The notes below the pieces were generated by a model that was not told where the DNA came from, searched no databases, and saw only the letters and a list, made by a program, of their open reading frames with translations. Of a stretch of DNA of 64,000 nt, positions 23,923 to 32,863 are shown piece after piece. The position numbers were made by a program, and so were the translations under genes. Where the stretch lies: assembly GCA_024760525.1 (NCBI GenBank), contig CP060499.1:1240001-1304000 (forward strand). Direction: 5' to 3'. Position 1 is the stretch's first letter. Each line of letters begins with the position of its first letter. The DNA comes from Nitrospira sp. GTDB lineage: Bacteria; Nitrospirota; Nitrospiria; Nitrospirales; Nitrospiraceae.

Positions 23923-24747
23923 ATGACATTCGCGCATCGCCTTGCTCGCGCACTGTTCTTCATCAGTATCGTCTCATTTGCCGGATCAGTGACTCCACCC
24001 GCGTATGCACAATCCGAGGTCCTCACCATCGCGGCGGCTACTAACCTGAAAGACGTGCTTCGAAAGATATTGCCTCTTTTCGAAGCGCAAAACCGAGACC
24101 TCGCGGTACGGGTCATTTATGCGCAACCCAAGACACTCACCAAGCAAATCGAGGAAGGGGCACCGGTGGATGTATATCTTCCTGCGCTCATCGAGGACAT
24201 CGATCAGCTGGAAAGCAAGGAGCTTATCCTTAAAGGCACCAAACATGTCTACGCTCGTACGGCCCTTGTGTTGATCACCAACAGTGCGTTCCCGGCACAG
24301 CTCGACTCCATTCAAGATCTTGAGACCAAACCCGTGAGGCATATCGCCATCGGAGATCCCTCGGCGTCAGCCGTCGGCAAAGACACCATCCAGTTCTTGA
24401 GAGATCGAAACCTCGAGTCCCGTCTGAAATCTCAATTCATCTACGGAGAACATTCTCGAGCCGTCCTGGATCTTGTCTCAAAGGGAGAGGCGGAGCTGGG
24501 TGTGGTACATCGAACCGATGCCATCGGATCTAAGCGAGTGCGCATCATCGATTCGGCGCCATCCGGCAGTCATAGACCGATCACATACGGAGTCGCCTCA
24601 CCTTGGACGGCACGCAACATTTCGGGAGCCCGCGACTTCGTTTCGTTCCTGCAGAGCGAAAAGGCGCAGGGGGAATTCAAACAATACGGATTTGAGCCGA
24701 TCGTATCAGATATCAACCTCACACAGCGCGAGGAGGTCAAGCCATGA
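23923..24747 (+). CDS. ModA-like periplasmic oxyanion-binding protein within the sulfate operon
   Basis: 274 residues from an ATG with ATAAGGAGA upstream; a signal peptide ends in AYAQ. LTIAAATNLKDVLRKILPLF, the loop QIEEGAPVDVYLPALIEDI, and HRTDAIGSKRVRII match the ModA family, but the loops differ from the molybdate-binding protein in the mod operon (for example AATNLK in place of AANFVP and no GSSG). It may bind a different oxyanion, or supply an extra ligand to CysTW. It overlaps the following lipoprotein gene by four bases (ATGA). Confidence 0.8.
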   Translation: MTFAHRLARALFFISIVSFAGSVTPPAYAQSEVLTIAAATNLKDVLRKILPLFEAQNRDLAVRVIYAQPKTLTKQIEEGAPVDVYLPALIEDIDQLESKELILKGTKHVYARTALVLITNSAFPAQLDSIQDLETKPVRHIAIGDPSASAVGKDTIQFLRDRNLESRLKSQFIYGEHSRAVLDLVSKGEAELGVVHRTDAIGSKRVRIIDSAPSGSHRPITYGVASPWTARNISGARDFVSFLQSEKAQGEFKQYGFEPIVSDINLTQREEVKP

Positions 24748-25442
24748 GGGAAAGGACAAGCAGTGACAAACATCGTAGTTCATGGTTTGCCCGCACACTT
24801 CTCGTCCTAAGCATCGCCATCATGAATGGTTGCGCAGGGACTTCAGTTGCGCCGGAGATGAGCATCTATCAATCCGGACTCAATCGTGTGTATTTAGAGA
24901 AAGATCCTGCTCCTCACGTGAACACTCATCCAGCGGCATTAACTCCAAGCGAGGTCGGTTCGTTGTTGAGAGGGGTGCGCATTTGGAAACAACGCAACAT
25001 GGTCCATCAACTCCTTTCCGGAGAAGCCGAGCGAACAAGGGCCTTTCGCAATGAAGAGGTAGCGGTGCTCGCACCGGCAATTTCCAGGGCCTTGGAGCTG
25101 GCCTCGCCGGATCAGCGTGTCTATTTTCACCTCGGTCAGGTGACTGAGTATGGAGAAGAGGAAACGACATCCGGTTGGCTGTCCGTTCAAGGCAATCTGC
25201 TGTATCTCGCCTTGAGCGAAGCCCATGACCGCCATAGTCCTGGGCCTGACATCAGCAAGTATGACCGTCAGATGCCGAATGTGCCCGAACAGGCTCCGGC
25301 CTTTCATGCGACATTTGAGCCGGAAGAGTATTTGCACTCCACCCGTTCCGGTTGGAGCTTGTTCACGATCGACCAGCGGGAGGAACTGCAGATTCGGTAC
25401 CGTGACGCACTTGACGCGCTCACAAAAAGTCCCCGCTCGTGA
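24744..25442 (+). CDS. Lipoprotein of unknown function in the sulfate operon
   Basis: 232 residues. A lipoprotein signal ends in IMNGC with Cys30 as the lipidation site. After it comes a mainly helical, charged sequence with no family I recognise; EEETTSGWLSVQGNLLYLAL is the most conserved-looking stretch. The start lies within the stop of the ModA-like gene, so the two are co-translated and may work together at the outer membrane, near the porin encoded just upstream. Function unknown. Confidence 0.65.
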   Translation: MRERTSSDKHRSSWFARTLLVLSIAIMNGCAGTSVAPEMSIYQSGLNRVYLEKDPAPHVNTHPAALTPSEVGSLLRGVRIWKQRNMVHQLLSGEAERTRAFRNEEVAVLAPAISRALELASPDQRVYFHLGQVTEYGEEETTSGWLSVQGNLLYLALSEAHDRHSPGPDISKYDRQMPNVPEQAPAFHATFEPEEYLHSTRSGWSLFTIDQREELQIRYRDALDALTKSPRS

Positions 25443-25500
25443 ACGAGCAGTCCGGTTCGACCGGTCTGAACGGGATTGCTGTCGTGGAGGCGATTGGGTC

Positions 25501-26550
25501 ATGAAGACTGAGAAGAGAAAGGAGCATGTTGTGCGGATAAAACGGTTAGCACCTATATCTATAACGGCAGTGTTGTCTGGATTGCTTTTGCTGAGTTCAT
25601 CGCTTCAGGCTGCCGAATCGGTGGTCATCTTAAATGTGTCCTATGATCCGACGCGGGAGCTGTACCAGGAATTCAATGCGGCCTTTGCCAAGTATTGGCA
25701 GAAGGAAAAAGGCCAACCGGTCGTCGTCAAGCAATCGCACGCTGGGTCCAGCAAACAAGCGCGGGCCGTGATCGACGGCCTGGATGCCGACGTGGTGACG
25801 TTGGCCTTGGCCTATGACGTGGATGCCATCGCCAAAGCTCGCCTGTTGCCGGCAAATTGGCAGACACGGTTGCCACACAACAGTTCACCCTATACCTCGA
25901 CTATTGTCTTCCTGGTGCGGAAGGGAAATCCCAAAGCCATTCGTGATTGGGACGACCTCGTGAAACCCGGAGTGGCGGTCATTCCTGCCAATCCGAAAAC
26001 GTCGGGGGCCGCGCGCTGGGCCTATCTGTCCGCATGGGGCTATGCACTGAAAAAATATGACAATAGCGACACGAAGGCTAAGGAATTTATCGGAAAGTTT
26101 TACGCGAATGTGCCGGTGCTCGATTCGGGTGCACGGGGTGCAACCACGACATTCGTTGAGCGCGGAATCGGGGACGTGCTGGTCGGATGGGAAAACGAGG
26201 CATATTTGGCGCTCAAGGAATTCGGCGCGGGGAAATTCGAGATTGTGACCCCGTCGGTCAGCATCCTCGCTGAGCCGACCGTATCGCTCGTCGATTCGGT
26301 GGCGAAGAAAAAGGGCACCGAAACCCAGGCGCAGGCCTACCTCCAGTATCTCTATTCAGATGAAGGCCAGGAGATCGCAGCCAAGCACTTTTACCGCCCC
26401 CGTTCGGAGGCGGCGTTGGCCAAATATGCGGGCCAGTTCTCGAAAGTGAGTTTGTTTACGATCAATGACGTATTCGGAGGGTGGCAAAAGGCACAGCAGA
26501 CACATTTTGCAGACGGTGGAGTCTTTGACGAGATCTACAAGCTGAAATAG
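25501..26550 (+). CDS. sbp: Sulfate-binding periplasmic protein
   Basis: 349 residues if the ATG at 25501 is used; a GTG at 25531 is better placed after AAAGGAG (25519-25525) and gives 339 residues. A signal peptide ends near SLQA. ILNVSYDPTRELYQEFNAAF, VVKQSHAGSSKQARAVIDGL and the loop ANPKTSGAARWAYLSAWGYA are diagnostic of Sbp/CysP proteins. It feeds the CysT-CysW-CysA importer encoded further on in the same operon; two other genes separate them. Confidence 0.93.
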   Translation: MKTEKRKEHVVRIKRLAPISITAVLSGLLLLSSSLQAAESVVILNVSYDPTRELYQEFNAAFAKYWQKEKGQPVVVKQSHAGSSKQARAVIDGLDADVVTLALAYDVDAIAKARLLPANWQTRLPHNSSPYTSTIVFLVRKGNPKAIRDWDDLVKPGVAVIPANPKTSGAARWAYLSAWGYALKKYDNSDTKAKEFIGKFYANVPVLDSGARGATTTFVERGIGDVLVGWENEAYLALKEFGAGKFEIVTPSVSILAEPTVSLVDSVAKKKGTETQAQAYLQYLYSDEGQEIAAKHFYRPRSEAALAKYAGQFSKVSLFTINDVFGGWQKAQQTHFADGGVFDEIYKLK

Positions 26551-26609
26551 CTCGCCGAGCGCGGGGCTAATGGCGGAGGCGGCAGGGAGTCGGGGGTGAT
26601 TCCGCCGAA

Positions 26610-26891
26610 GTGTTCCGGAAGCGGTCGGGCGGCAGAAAAAGTCGCGTAGAGCATTGGACGGGGCGCAAGCATCGTGATCTGGTGCGATCGATCCCTAAAG
26701 GCACTGAGGCAGTCGTCGTGGTGTTGGACCGGGTGAGTCATACATTGGCAAGAAGAGTGCGCGGTGAAGCGTCGCGCCGAGGATTGCCTGTGTATTTTTT
26801 GAAGCGAGGCCGACAGATGGATGTCGATGCGCGCTCGGAATCTGTTTGTTTTGATTCTCGTCGATATCGGGAACTTTCTATCAATGGGTAA
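26610..26891 (+). CDS. Short DUF2325-like protein, start uncertain
   Basis: The frame is open from 26571 and the only usual start is a GTG at 26610, giving 93 residues. VEHWTGRKHRDLVRSIPK, AVVVVLDRVSHTLARRVRGE and GLPVYFLKRG match the core of the DUF2325 family (small putative nucleotide-binding proteins with a conserved xDxVSH segment). The N-terminal glycine-rich strand of the family is missing or poorly preserved, so this may be a shortened gene. The end overlaps the racemase start by eight bases. Confidence 0.5.
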   Translation: MFRKRSGGRKSRVEHWTGRKHRDLVRSIPKGTEAVVVVLDRVSHTLARRVRGEASRRGLPVYFLKRGRQMDVDARSESVCFDSRRYRELSING

Positions 26892-27741
26892 CCTCGATCA
26901 AAGAATTCCGCATGTCGGCATTGTCGCCGGAACGGCTGAGGGAGCAGCCCTCTGTTACCGGACCTTGAGTCTGGAAGCGGAGCATGTCTTGGGGCGCCGA
27001 GATGAGCACCCCGAGATCACGCTCCATTCGTTCCCCCTTGATCTATATCTCAACGCGATCGACCGGGACGACTGGAGAGAGGTGGCGGCTCTCATGTCTC
27101 ACTCGGCCTCCAAACTGGCCCGGGTCGGCGCCGATTTCATTATTTGTCCGAACAACACGTTGCACAAGGCTATTGACTTGGTTGAATCGCCGCTCCCGTG
27201 GCTGCACATCGCCAAGCCGGTTCTGGAAGAAATCATGCAGCACGGATGGCGACGAGTCGGAATTCTCGGAACGCAGATCGTCATGGAAGGGTCGATCTAT
27301 CGGCATGCGCTGAAGCAGCGAGATATACAGATGGTGATTCCAACGGGGGCCGACAGGGTCCGAATTCAGCAGATGATTCGGAGTGAACTGATTGCAGGCC
27401 GGTTCACAAGCGGCTCTCGCCTTTTTTTGCAGAAGGTGATCTCGGAGATGGCCGAGGAGGGGGTTGAAGCGGTCATTCTCGGATGCACGGAATTGCCTGT
27501 ATTCCTCTCTGAGGAACAATCGGTTCTTCCGCTGCTGGACTCTACACGCTTGCTGGCGCGAGCTGAGCTGCGTTACGGGGTCCAGAGGCAATGGCAGTCG
27601 GGAGAAGAGCGTGAGACAGGTCGTCGATGCATGAGAGTTTCACCAACAGAGTGTTGTGTGCGGACCAAAACTGACATGGCGATGAAGGCTTCAGTGATGA
27701 GACGAGTGGGTTTTCGTATACACGGAATACCCGCGAATTGA
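26884..27741 (+). CDS. Aspartate/glutamate racemase family protein
   Basis: 285 residues from the ATG at 26884. Two catalytic cysteines typical of PLP-independent racemases are seen: one in ADFIICPNNTLHKA and one in AVILGCTELPVF; VGIVAGTAEGAALCYRTL is the N-terminal loop. Known members interconvert L- and D-Asp or Glu. The last 50 residues after the family core are basic, low-quality sequence, perhaps a read-on extension. Its place between the sulfate-binding protein and cysT is odd for this enzyme; a sulfur-containing acid substrate can only be speculated. Confidence 0.75.
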   Translation: MGNLDQRIPHVGIVAGTAEGAALCYRTLSLEAEHVLGRRDEHPEITLHSFPLDLYLNAIDRDDWREVAALMSHSASKLARVGADFIICPNNTLHKAIDLVESPLPWLHIAKPVLEEIMQHGWRRVGILGTQIVMEGSIYRHALKQRDIQMVIPTGADRVRIQQMIRSELIAGRFTSGSRLFLQKVISEMAEEGVEAVILGCTELPVFLSEEQSVLPLLDSTRLLARAELRYGVQRQWQSGEERETGRRCMRVSPTECCVRTKTDMAMKASVMRRVGFRIHGIPAN

Positions 27742-27757
27742 TACGGACAAACACCTT

Positions 27758-28594
27758 ATGCGCCTGACGTTGAAACAGCCCAGCGTGCTCCCAGGATTCG
27801 GTCTGACATTGGGGTTCGCCATCTTTTATTTCAGCCTCATCGTGTTGATCCCTCTCAGCGGCCTCTTTATAAAGACCAGTACATTGTCCTGGGAACAGTT
27901 TTGGGAGATCGTCACCAACCCACGGGCCATTGCCTCCTATCAGCTGACGTTCGGGGCTTCGCTGGTCGGCGCGCTCATCAACGGATTGTTCGGGTCGATC
28001 ATCGCGTGGGTGTTGGTCAGGTACCGTTTCCCAGGCCGGTCTCTCGTCGATGCGCTCGTCGATCTCCCCTTTGCCCTGCCGACCGCAGTCGCCGGCATTA
28101 CGCTGACGGCGATCTATGCGTCAAACGGATGGATCGGCCGGTATCTGGAACCGTTGGGCATCAAGGTCGCTTTCACTCCGTTGGGTGTACTTGTTGCGCT
28201 GACGTTCATCGGATTGCCGTTTGTCGTTCGTACTGTACAGCCGGTGCTGCAGGATTTGGACAAGGAAGTTGAAGAGGCCGCCACCACGCTGGGGGCCAAT
28301 CGATGGCAAACATTTCGAGCCGTCATCGTGCCCGAGCTTTGGCCTGCGCTCCTGACCGGGATCGCGATGGCGTTTGCGCGCGCCGTCGGGGAGTATGGAT
28401 CGGTCATTTTCATTGCGGGCAATATGCCCCTCAAATCGGAGATCACCCCGCTGCTGATCATGACCAAATTGGAACAGTACAATTATTCGGGAGCCACTGC
28501 GCTGGGCGTGGTGATGCTTGTGGCATCGTTTGTCCTGGCCTTGGCGATCAACCTCCTTCAGTGGTGGAGCAGCACTCGCCACATGAATCAATAG
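27758..28594 (+). CDS. cysT: Sulfate ABC transporter permease CysT
   Basis: 278 residues with about six membrane segments. The ABC coupling loop is EEAATTLGANRWQTFRAVIV, followed by ARAVGEYGSVIFIAGNMP, both highly characteristic of CysT (CysU). It ends with WSSTRHMNQ six bases before cysW, so the two permease halves are made together and form the heterodimeric sulfate/thiosulfate channel with CysA. Confidence 0.95.
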   Translation: MRLTLKQPSVLPGFGLTLGFAIFYFSLIVLIPLSGLFIKTSTLSWEQFWEIVTNPRAIASYQLTFGASLVGALINGLFGSIIAWVLVRYRFPGRSLVDALVDLPFALPTAVAGITLTAIYASNGWIGRYLEPLGIKVAFTPLGVLVALTFIGLPFVVRTVQPVLQDLDKEVEEAATTLGANRWQTFRAVIVPELWPALLTGIAMAFARAVGEYGSVIFIAGNMPLKSEITPLLIMTKLEQYNYSGATALGVVMLVASFVLALAINLLQWWSSTRHMNQ

Positions 28595-28600
28595 GAACCT

Positions 28601-29476
28601 ATGAATTCTGTCACGACTGCCGCCGACAAGGATCTGGAGTGGAAAGATTCGCTCACGACCGAGAGCTCTCTCGTCCGTAAGCTGTTGATTGCCGCCGCGT
28701 TCCTCTATTTGACGCTCTTCCTATTCGTCCCGATTGTCGCCATCTTTAGCGAAGCGTTGAAACATGGACTCGCCAGTTACTTCGAGTCGTTTCTCAATGA
28801 GGATGCCCTTGCGGCGATACGTTTGACCCTCCTGGTCGCGGCTGTGGCTGTGCCGCTGAACGCCGTCTTCGGGGTGGCGGCGGCTTGGGCTATCGCCAAG
28901 TTCGAATTCATCGGTAAGCAGGCGCTTATTACCCTGATCGATATGCCGTTGGCTGTCTCTCCCGTGATCTCTGGATTGATCTATGTCCTGCTCTTTGGGG
29001 CTCAGGGCTGGCTGGGGCCGTGGTTGGCCGAGCACGATATCAAGATCATCTTTGCGTTGCCCGGTATCGTCCTCGCAACGATTTTTGTGACGGTTCCGTT
29101 TGTCGCCCGCGAGCTCATTCCCCTTATGCAATCGCAAGGGCGTGAGGAAGAGGAAGCGGCCATCACGCTGGGGGCCTCGGGCTGGCAAATGTTTACACGC
29201 GTGACGCTGCCGAACATCAAATGGAGTCTCCTTTATGGGGTGATTTTGTGCAATGCGCGTGCGATGGGTGAGTTCGGCGCGGTGTCGGTGGTCTCAGGCC
29301 ATATCCGAGGGCTGACGAACACGATGCCGCTGCATGTCGAGATTCTATACAACGAGTACAACGCTGCGTCGGCGTTTGGCGTCGCCTCACTCCTGACCCT
29401 GTTGGCGATCGTAACCCTCTCGGCAAAGGCGCTGATCGAGCGGAAAACAGCCTCACCGCATCAGCGCATGCCCTAG
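28601..29476 (+). CDS. cysW: Sulfate ABC transporter permease CysW
   Basis: 291 residues with six membrane segments. EEEAAITLGASGWQMFTRVT is the EAA coupling loop and NARAMGEFGAVSVVSGHIRG is the CysW-type motif after it. The polar 25-residue N-terminus is usual for the family. It pairs with CysT encoded immediately upstream; cysA follows after 42 bases. Confidence 0.95.
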   Translation: MNSVTTAADKDLEWKDSLTTESSLVRKLLIAAAFLYLTLFLFVPIVAIFSEALKHGLASYFESFLNEDALAAIRLTLLVAAVAVPLNAVFGVAAAWAIAKFEFIGKQALITLIDMPLAVSPVISGLIYVLLFGAQGWLGPWLAEHDIKIIFALPGIVLATIFVTVPFVARELIPLMQSQGREEEEAAITLGASGWQMFTRVTLPNIKWSLLYGVILCNARAMGEFGAVSVVSGHIRGLTNTMPLHVEILYNEYNAASAFGVASLLTLLAIVTLSAKALIERKTASPHQRMP

Positions 29477-29518
29477 CGGTCACTGGACACAGATGCCTAT
29501 ATTAGCCAGGAGTCCATC

Positions 29519-30586
29519 ATGAGTATCCGGGTCGATCATGTTACGAAACGGTTTGGAACGTTCACGGTATTGAACGACGTCAACCTGCAGGTTGAGGCGG
29601 GAGAACTTGTTGCGCTCCTCGGCCCGTCCGGTTGCGGCAAGACGACGCTGCTGAGAATTCTCGCTGGATTGGAACGACCGGATCAGGGACGCATCTTTCT
29701 ACACGGCACGGAGGTGACGGATCAACGAATCACCGAGCGCCGAGTGGGATTCGTCTTCCAGCATTATGCGCTGTTTCGGCACATGACCGTGGCGGAGAAC
29801 GTCGCGTTTGGACTGAACGTGCTTCCTCGGACACAACGCCCTTCTGTAGCGCGAATACAAGAGAAAGTTCAGGAGTTGCTGAGGCTTGTGCAGCTGCAGG
29901 CGATGGCTGATCGGTATCCCAGTCAGCTCTCGGGAGGCCAGCGACAACGTGTCGCACTGGCCAGAGCATTGGCGGTGGAGCCGAAACTTCTTCTGCTGGA
30001 TGAACCGTTTGGAGCATTGGATGCGAAGGTCCGTAAAGAACTCCGCCGATGGCTCCGGCGGCTCCACGACGACTTGCATATTACGAGCATCTTAGTGACC
30101 CACGATCAAGAAGAAGCTCTGGAAGCGGCTCATCGTGTCGTCGTGATGCATCAGGGGAGTATTGAGCAGGTGGGTACACCGGATGAAGTCTATGAAAATC
30201 CGGCAACTCCGTTCGTGTACCAATTCCTCGGCGATGTCAATGTGTTCCACGGGCGCATTTCACATGACCGACTCTTGGATAAGGAGGCCGGTGAACGGGC
30301 GCAGGCCGATGGAGATGCTTCCGATCATAAGGAAGTGACGTTCGTGCGGCCTCATGATTTTGAGCTCAGCCCGACTCGGACCGCACCGACACAACTCGAA
30401 GCGACCGTCCAGTTTCTCATTACGGCCGGCGCACGAGTTCATGTGGAACTGGTGTCGAAAGAATCGTCTGAAATTATCGCGGTCGAGTTGACGAAGGAAC
30501 GTTATCGTGAGTTGAAATTACAGCAAGGTGATGTCGTCTTTGTGCACCCGAAGCAGTTGCAGGTGTTCAAAGTGCCTCATGCGTAA
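29519..30586 (+). CDS. cysA: Sulfate ABC transporter ATPase CysA
   Basis: 355 residues, the family length. Walker A GPSGCGKTTLLRILAG, signature LSGGQRQRVALARALA, Walker B LLLLDEPFGALD and the switch histidine in SILVTHDQEEALE are intact. After the ATPase core comes the family VYENPATPFVYQFLGDVNVF link and a TOBE-like regulatory region (residues 235-350) that includes EVTFVRPHDFELS. It powers sulfate import together with CysT, CysW and the binding protein. Confidence 0.95.
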   Translation: MSIRVDHVTKRFGTFTVLNDVNLQVEAGELVALLGPSGCGKTTLLRILAGLERPDQGRIFLHGTEVTDQRITERRVGFVFQHYALFRHMTVAENVAFGLNVLPRTQRPSVARIQEKVQELLRLVQLQAMADRYPSQLSGGQRQRVALARALAVEPKLLLLDEPFGALDAKVRKELRRWLRRLHDDLHITSILVTHDQEEALEAAHRVVVMHQGSIEQVGTPDEVYENPATPFVYQFLGDVNVFHGRISHDRLLDKEAGERAQADGDASDHKEVTFVRPHDFELSPTRTAPTQLEATVQFLITAGARVHVELVSKESSEIIAVELTKERYRELKLQQGDVVFVHPKQLQVFKVPHA

Positions 30587-30647
30587 TTCCGCTCGCCAGA
30601 TCGACTGTCGATATATGAAAGTCAAGCCATGACATGGGAGGCGGTCG

Positions 30648-31580
30648 GTGACCGATCGACGGTATAACAATGCGACGGAATGGATCGGGAATACACCGCT
30701 CGTTCGGCTGAATCGGCTTTCGCCCCAAGGCGGTGCAACGATCTATGCAAAGGTGGAATATGCGAACCCCGGCGGCAGCGTAAAAGACAGAATTTGCCTC
30801 AATATGGTCGATGAGGCGGAGCGAAGCGGACGGCTGAAGCCCGGCGCGACGATCGTCGAGCCAACCAGTGGGAACACCGGCATCGGCCTGGCGCTTATCG
30901 CAGCGGTACGAGGGTACAAATTGATCCTCGTCATGCCGGAAACCATGAGTCTGGAACGGGCCAGTCTCTTATCGTCGTATGGAGCGGAATTGGTGTGCAC
31001 CGCCGGTTGGGAAGGGATGTTGGGTTCAATTAGAGAAGCCGACCGCATTGTGAGCCGTAACCCGTCATACTTCAAACCGGATCAATTCTCGAACCCCGCG
31101 AATCCGGCGATGCATCGGAGAACGACGGCTGAGGAAATTTGGAATGCGTTGGACGGCCGCATTGATGCGTTCGTCGCCGGCGTCGGCACCGGTGGCACGA
31201 TTACGGGTTGCGGCGAAGTGTTCAAAGAACGGAACCAAACGGTCCGCATCATCGCCGTTGAACCAAGCGCTTCACCAGTTCTTTCCGGAGGCGTTCCTGG
31301 ACCTCACAAGATTCAGGGCATCGGCGCGGGATTTGTGCCGGACGTCTTGAATCGGAAGATCCTTGACCGGGTCATTGCGGTCACGGACGACGAGGCGTAT
31401 TGCACCTCTAAACTCCTGGCGAGCCAAGAAGGGTTGTTCGGAGGAATCTCTTCCGGCGCGAACGTGGCTGCGGCCCGGCGGGTAGCGGCCGAATTGGGGC
31501 GCGATAAAACGGTTGTCACGATACTTTGTGATACCGGCGAACGATATCTCAGCATGGGAAAGTATTTCGCTGAGGTTTGA
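30648..31580 (+). CDS. cysK: Cysteine synthase (O-acetylserine sulfhydrylase)
   Basis: 310 residues. The PLP lysine is K46 in NPGGSVKDRI; the substrate loop EPTSGNTGIGLALI and the phosphate-cup GVGTGGTITGCGE are complete. The enzyme joins sulfide to O-acetylserine to make cysteine, so it uses the sulfur brought in by the upstream importer. Translation starts at a GTG with GGGAGG six bases upstream. CysK versus CysM cannot be settled from sequence alone; SGGVPGPHKIQGIGAGFVP favours CysK. Last gene of the sulfate unit. Confidence 0.93.
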   Translation: MTDRRYNNATEWIGNTPLVRLNRLSPQGGATIYAKVEYANPGGSVKDRICLNMVDEAERSGRLKPGATIVEPTSGNTGIGLALIAAVRGYKLILVMPETMSLERASLLSSYGAELVCTAGWEGMLGSIREADRIVSRNPSYFKPDQFSNPANPAMHRRTTAEEIWNALDGRIDAFVAGVGTGGTITGCGEVFKERNQTVRIIAVEPSASPVLSGGVPGPHKIQGIGAGFVPDVLNRKILDRVIAVTDDEAYCTSKLLASQEGLFGGISSGANVAAARRVAAELGRDKTVVTILCDTGERYLSMGKYFAEV

Positions 31581-31931
31581 TGGCAGGTCGCCATGGAATT
31601 TATCGATTGAACAGAGTTTTTTCGCGTATCGTATCCTTGCCTGTTCAGTGGTTTCCTTTCCTACCTCAACTCGGCAGAATGTGTGCCGTTGTTTTGTGCA
31701 GGATTTCAGGTCTAGTCAGCGCACAATGCTGCTTGTTCAGCAATGATTGCAGGGGAGGAGTTGCTCCAGAAGCAGATCAGGACGTGTCTGCACACTACCT
31801 GGAAGCCCGCATGGGCGTTCCAGACTTGTCCTGCGTGAGATCTCGCTCGCCATCGTGTACATGTGGCGGGCGGGAACACCGTAGGTAAGGTCAGTGGGAT
31901 GAGGACAGAGCCGACCCGTCGCCGCCCTCAT
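31581..31931. other. Spacer of about 350 bases without a recognised gene
   Basis: This stretch lies between cysK and the YHS gene, which face each other. Short open frames exist on both strands but none has a ribosome-binding site or family resemblance. I see no clear terminator with a T-tract, repeat or mobile-element remnant. Confidence 0.4.
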
Positions 31932-32102
31932 TCACATAGTTTGTTTCGCATAACGCTCGGGATCTAGTTGAAACGCGCTATGGCAAACTGCGTTGCAGAA
32001 GTAATAGTGGCGGCGCTGATAATCTTCCCGCTCGACCGCCTCGTCAGGATCGATCTCCATTAGGCACACCGGGTCTTTAACCGTCTTGGAAGTACGTGTC
32101 AT
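31932..32102 (-). CDS. Small YHS-domain protein
   Basis: 56 residues from an ATG at 32102 preceded by AAAGGGAG. The sequence is essentially one YHS domain: VKDPVCLMEIDPDEAV, then HYYFCNAVCHSAFQLDPERY, with three cysteines that could bind a metal. YHS domains occur in copper- and other metal-transport proteins; a stand-alone YHS protein may act as a small metal chaperone. No metal gene is adjacent, so its partner is unknown. Confidence 0.8.
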   Translation of the reverse strand: MTRTSKTVKDPVCLMEIDPDEAVEREDYQRRHYYFCNAVCHSAFQLDPERYAKQTM

Positions 32103-32241
32103 GGCATGCTCCCTTTGTTCATATCCGAAGTACATTTCTACTGTTCTTAATTGTCGTAGAGGATCATCCTTTGTCCGAACTGGGTAGTTCCCTAGTCCTT
32201 CCATCGCACGTAGTCACATTCTATGAGTGTTTATAGGAGCA

Positions 32242-32799
32242 TCATCGCAATCCTTTTTCGGACTTATAGCGCCATACAGAGTGAAGCGCGCGAAGAATCA
32301 GGTATATCCCGATCGTGGGAAACCAAATCCACTTGATCTCACTGGCGAGGATACGCAGAGCATCCGTGCTGAAAAACTCAGTGGCACCGATCGGAGACAC
32401 CGCAACCGGTCGAACAGTGAAGAAATATCGGTTTGTGTCGAACGGGGAGAGGAACGCTACACCTAATCCTCCGTCGGTCATGGCGTCCAGCACACCATGG
32501 GAAGCGGTGCAGAGAAAGAAATAGGCACAACGCCACGCTTTTGTCGATGCCGATCTGTTTCGGTAGAACAGACCTATGAGAGCGGCGCTTAGCAGACCGG
32601 CGAGGAAGAGAGAGTGTGTCATGCCTCGATGCCCCCAGAGATCGCCATATTGAATGCCAAAGGAGAAGCCTAAGACATCCACATCCGGAACAATCGAGCA
32701 GACCGCGCCCAGCAGCAAAACAGGCGGAGTCATGATGGGATGTTGAGGAGCTTTACCCAAGGCAAGGGCGACGAACGCATGAGAGAAGGCAGAGGCCAT
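32242..32799 (-). CDS. Membrane protein of the YdjM / DUF457 'metal-dependent hydrolase' family
   Basis: 185 residues with four to five hydrophobic segments. SIVPDVDVLGFSFG, WGHRGMTHSLFLAGLL and TASHGVLDAMTDGGLG carry the conserved Asp and His residues of the YdjM-like inner-membrane family, annotated as metal-dependent hydrolases although activity is rarely shown. It stands alone between the YHS gene and trmL on the minus strand. Confidence 0.8.
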   Translation of the reverse strand: MASAFSHAFVALALGKAPQHPIMTPPVLLLGAVCSIVPDVDVLGFSFGIQYGDLWGHRGMTHSLFLAGLLSAALIGLFYRNRSASTKAWRCAYFFLCTASHGVLDAMTDGGLGVAFLSPFDTNRYFFTVRPVAVSPIGATEFFSTDALRILASEIKWIWFPTIGIYLILRALHSVWRYKSEKGLR

Positions 32800-32863
32800 G
32801 TGTCACGTCATTGCAGATAGCCTTCTTAGGCAACGGCACCTGCGTCCCATCGTTTGAACGGGA

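Noticed and set aside
31577..31888. 103-codon frame after cysK
   Set aside because: No start signal, no recognisable family and Cys/Arg-rich composition typical of non-coding sequence.
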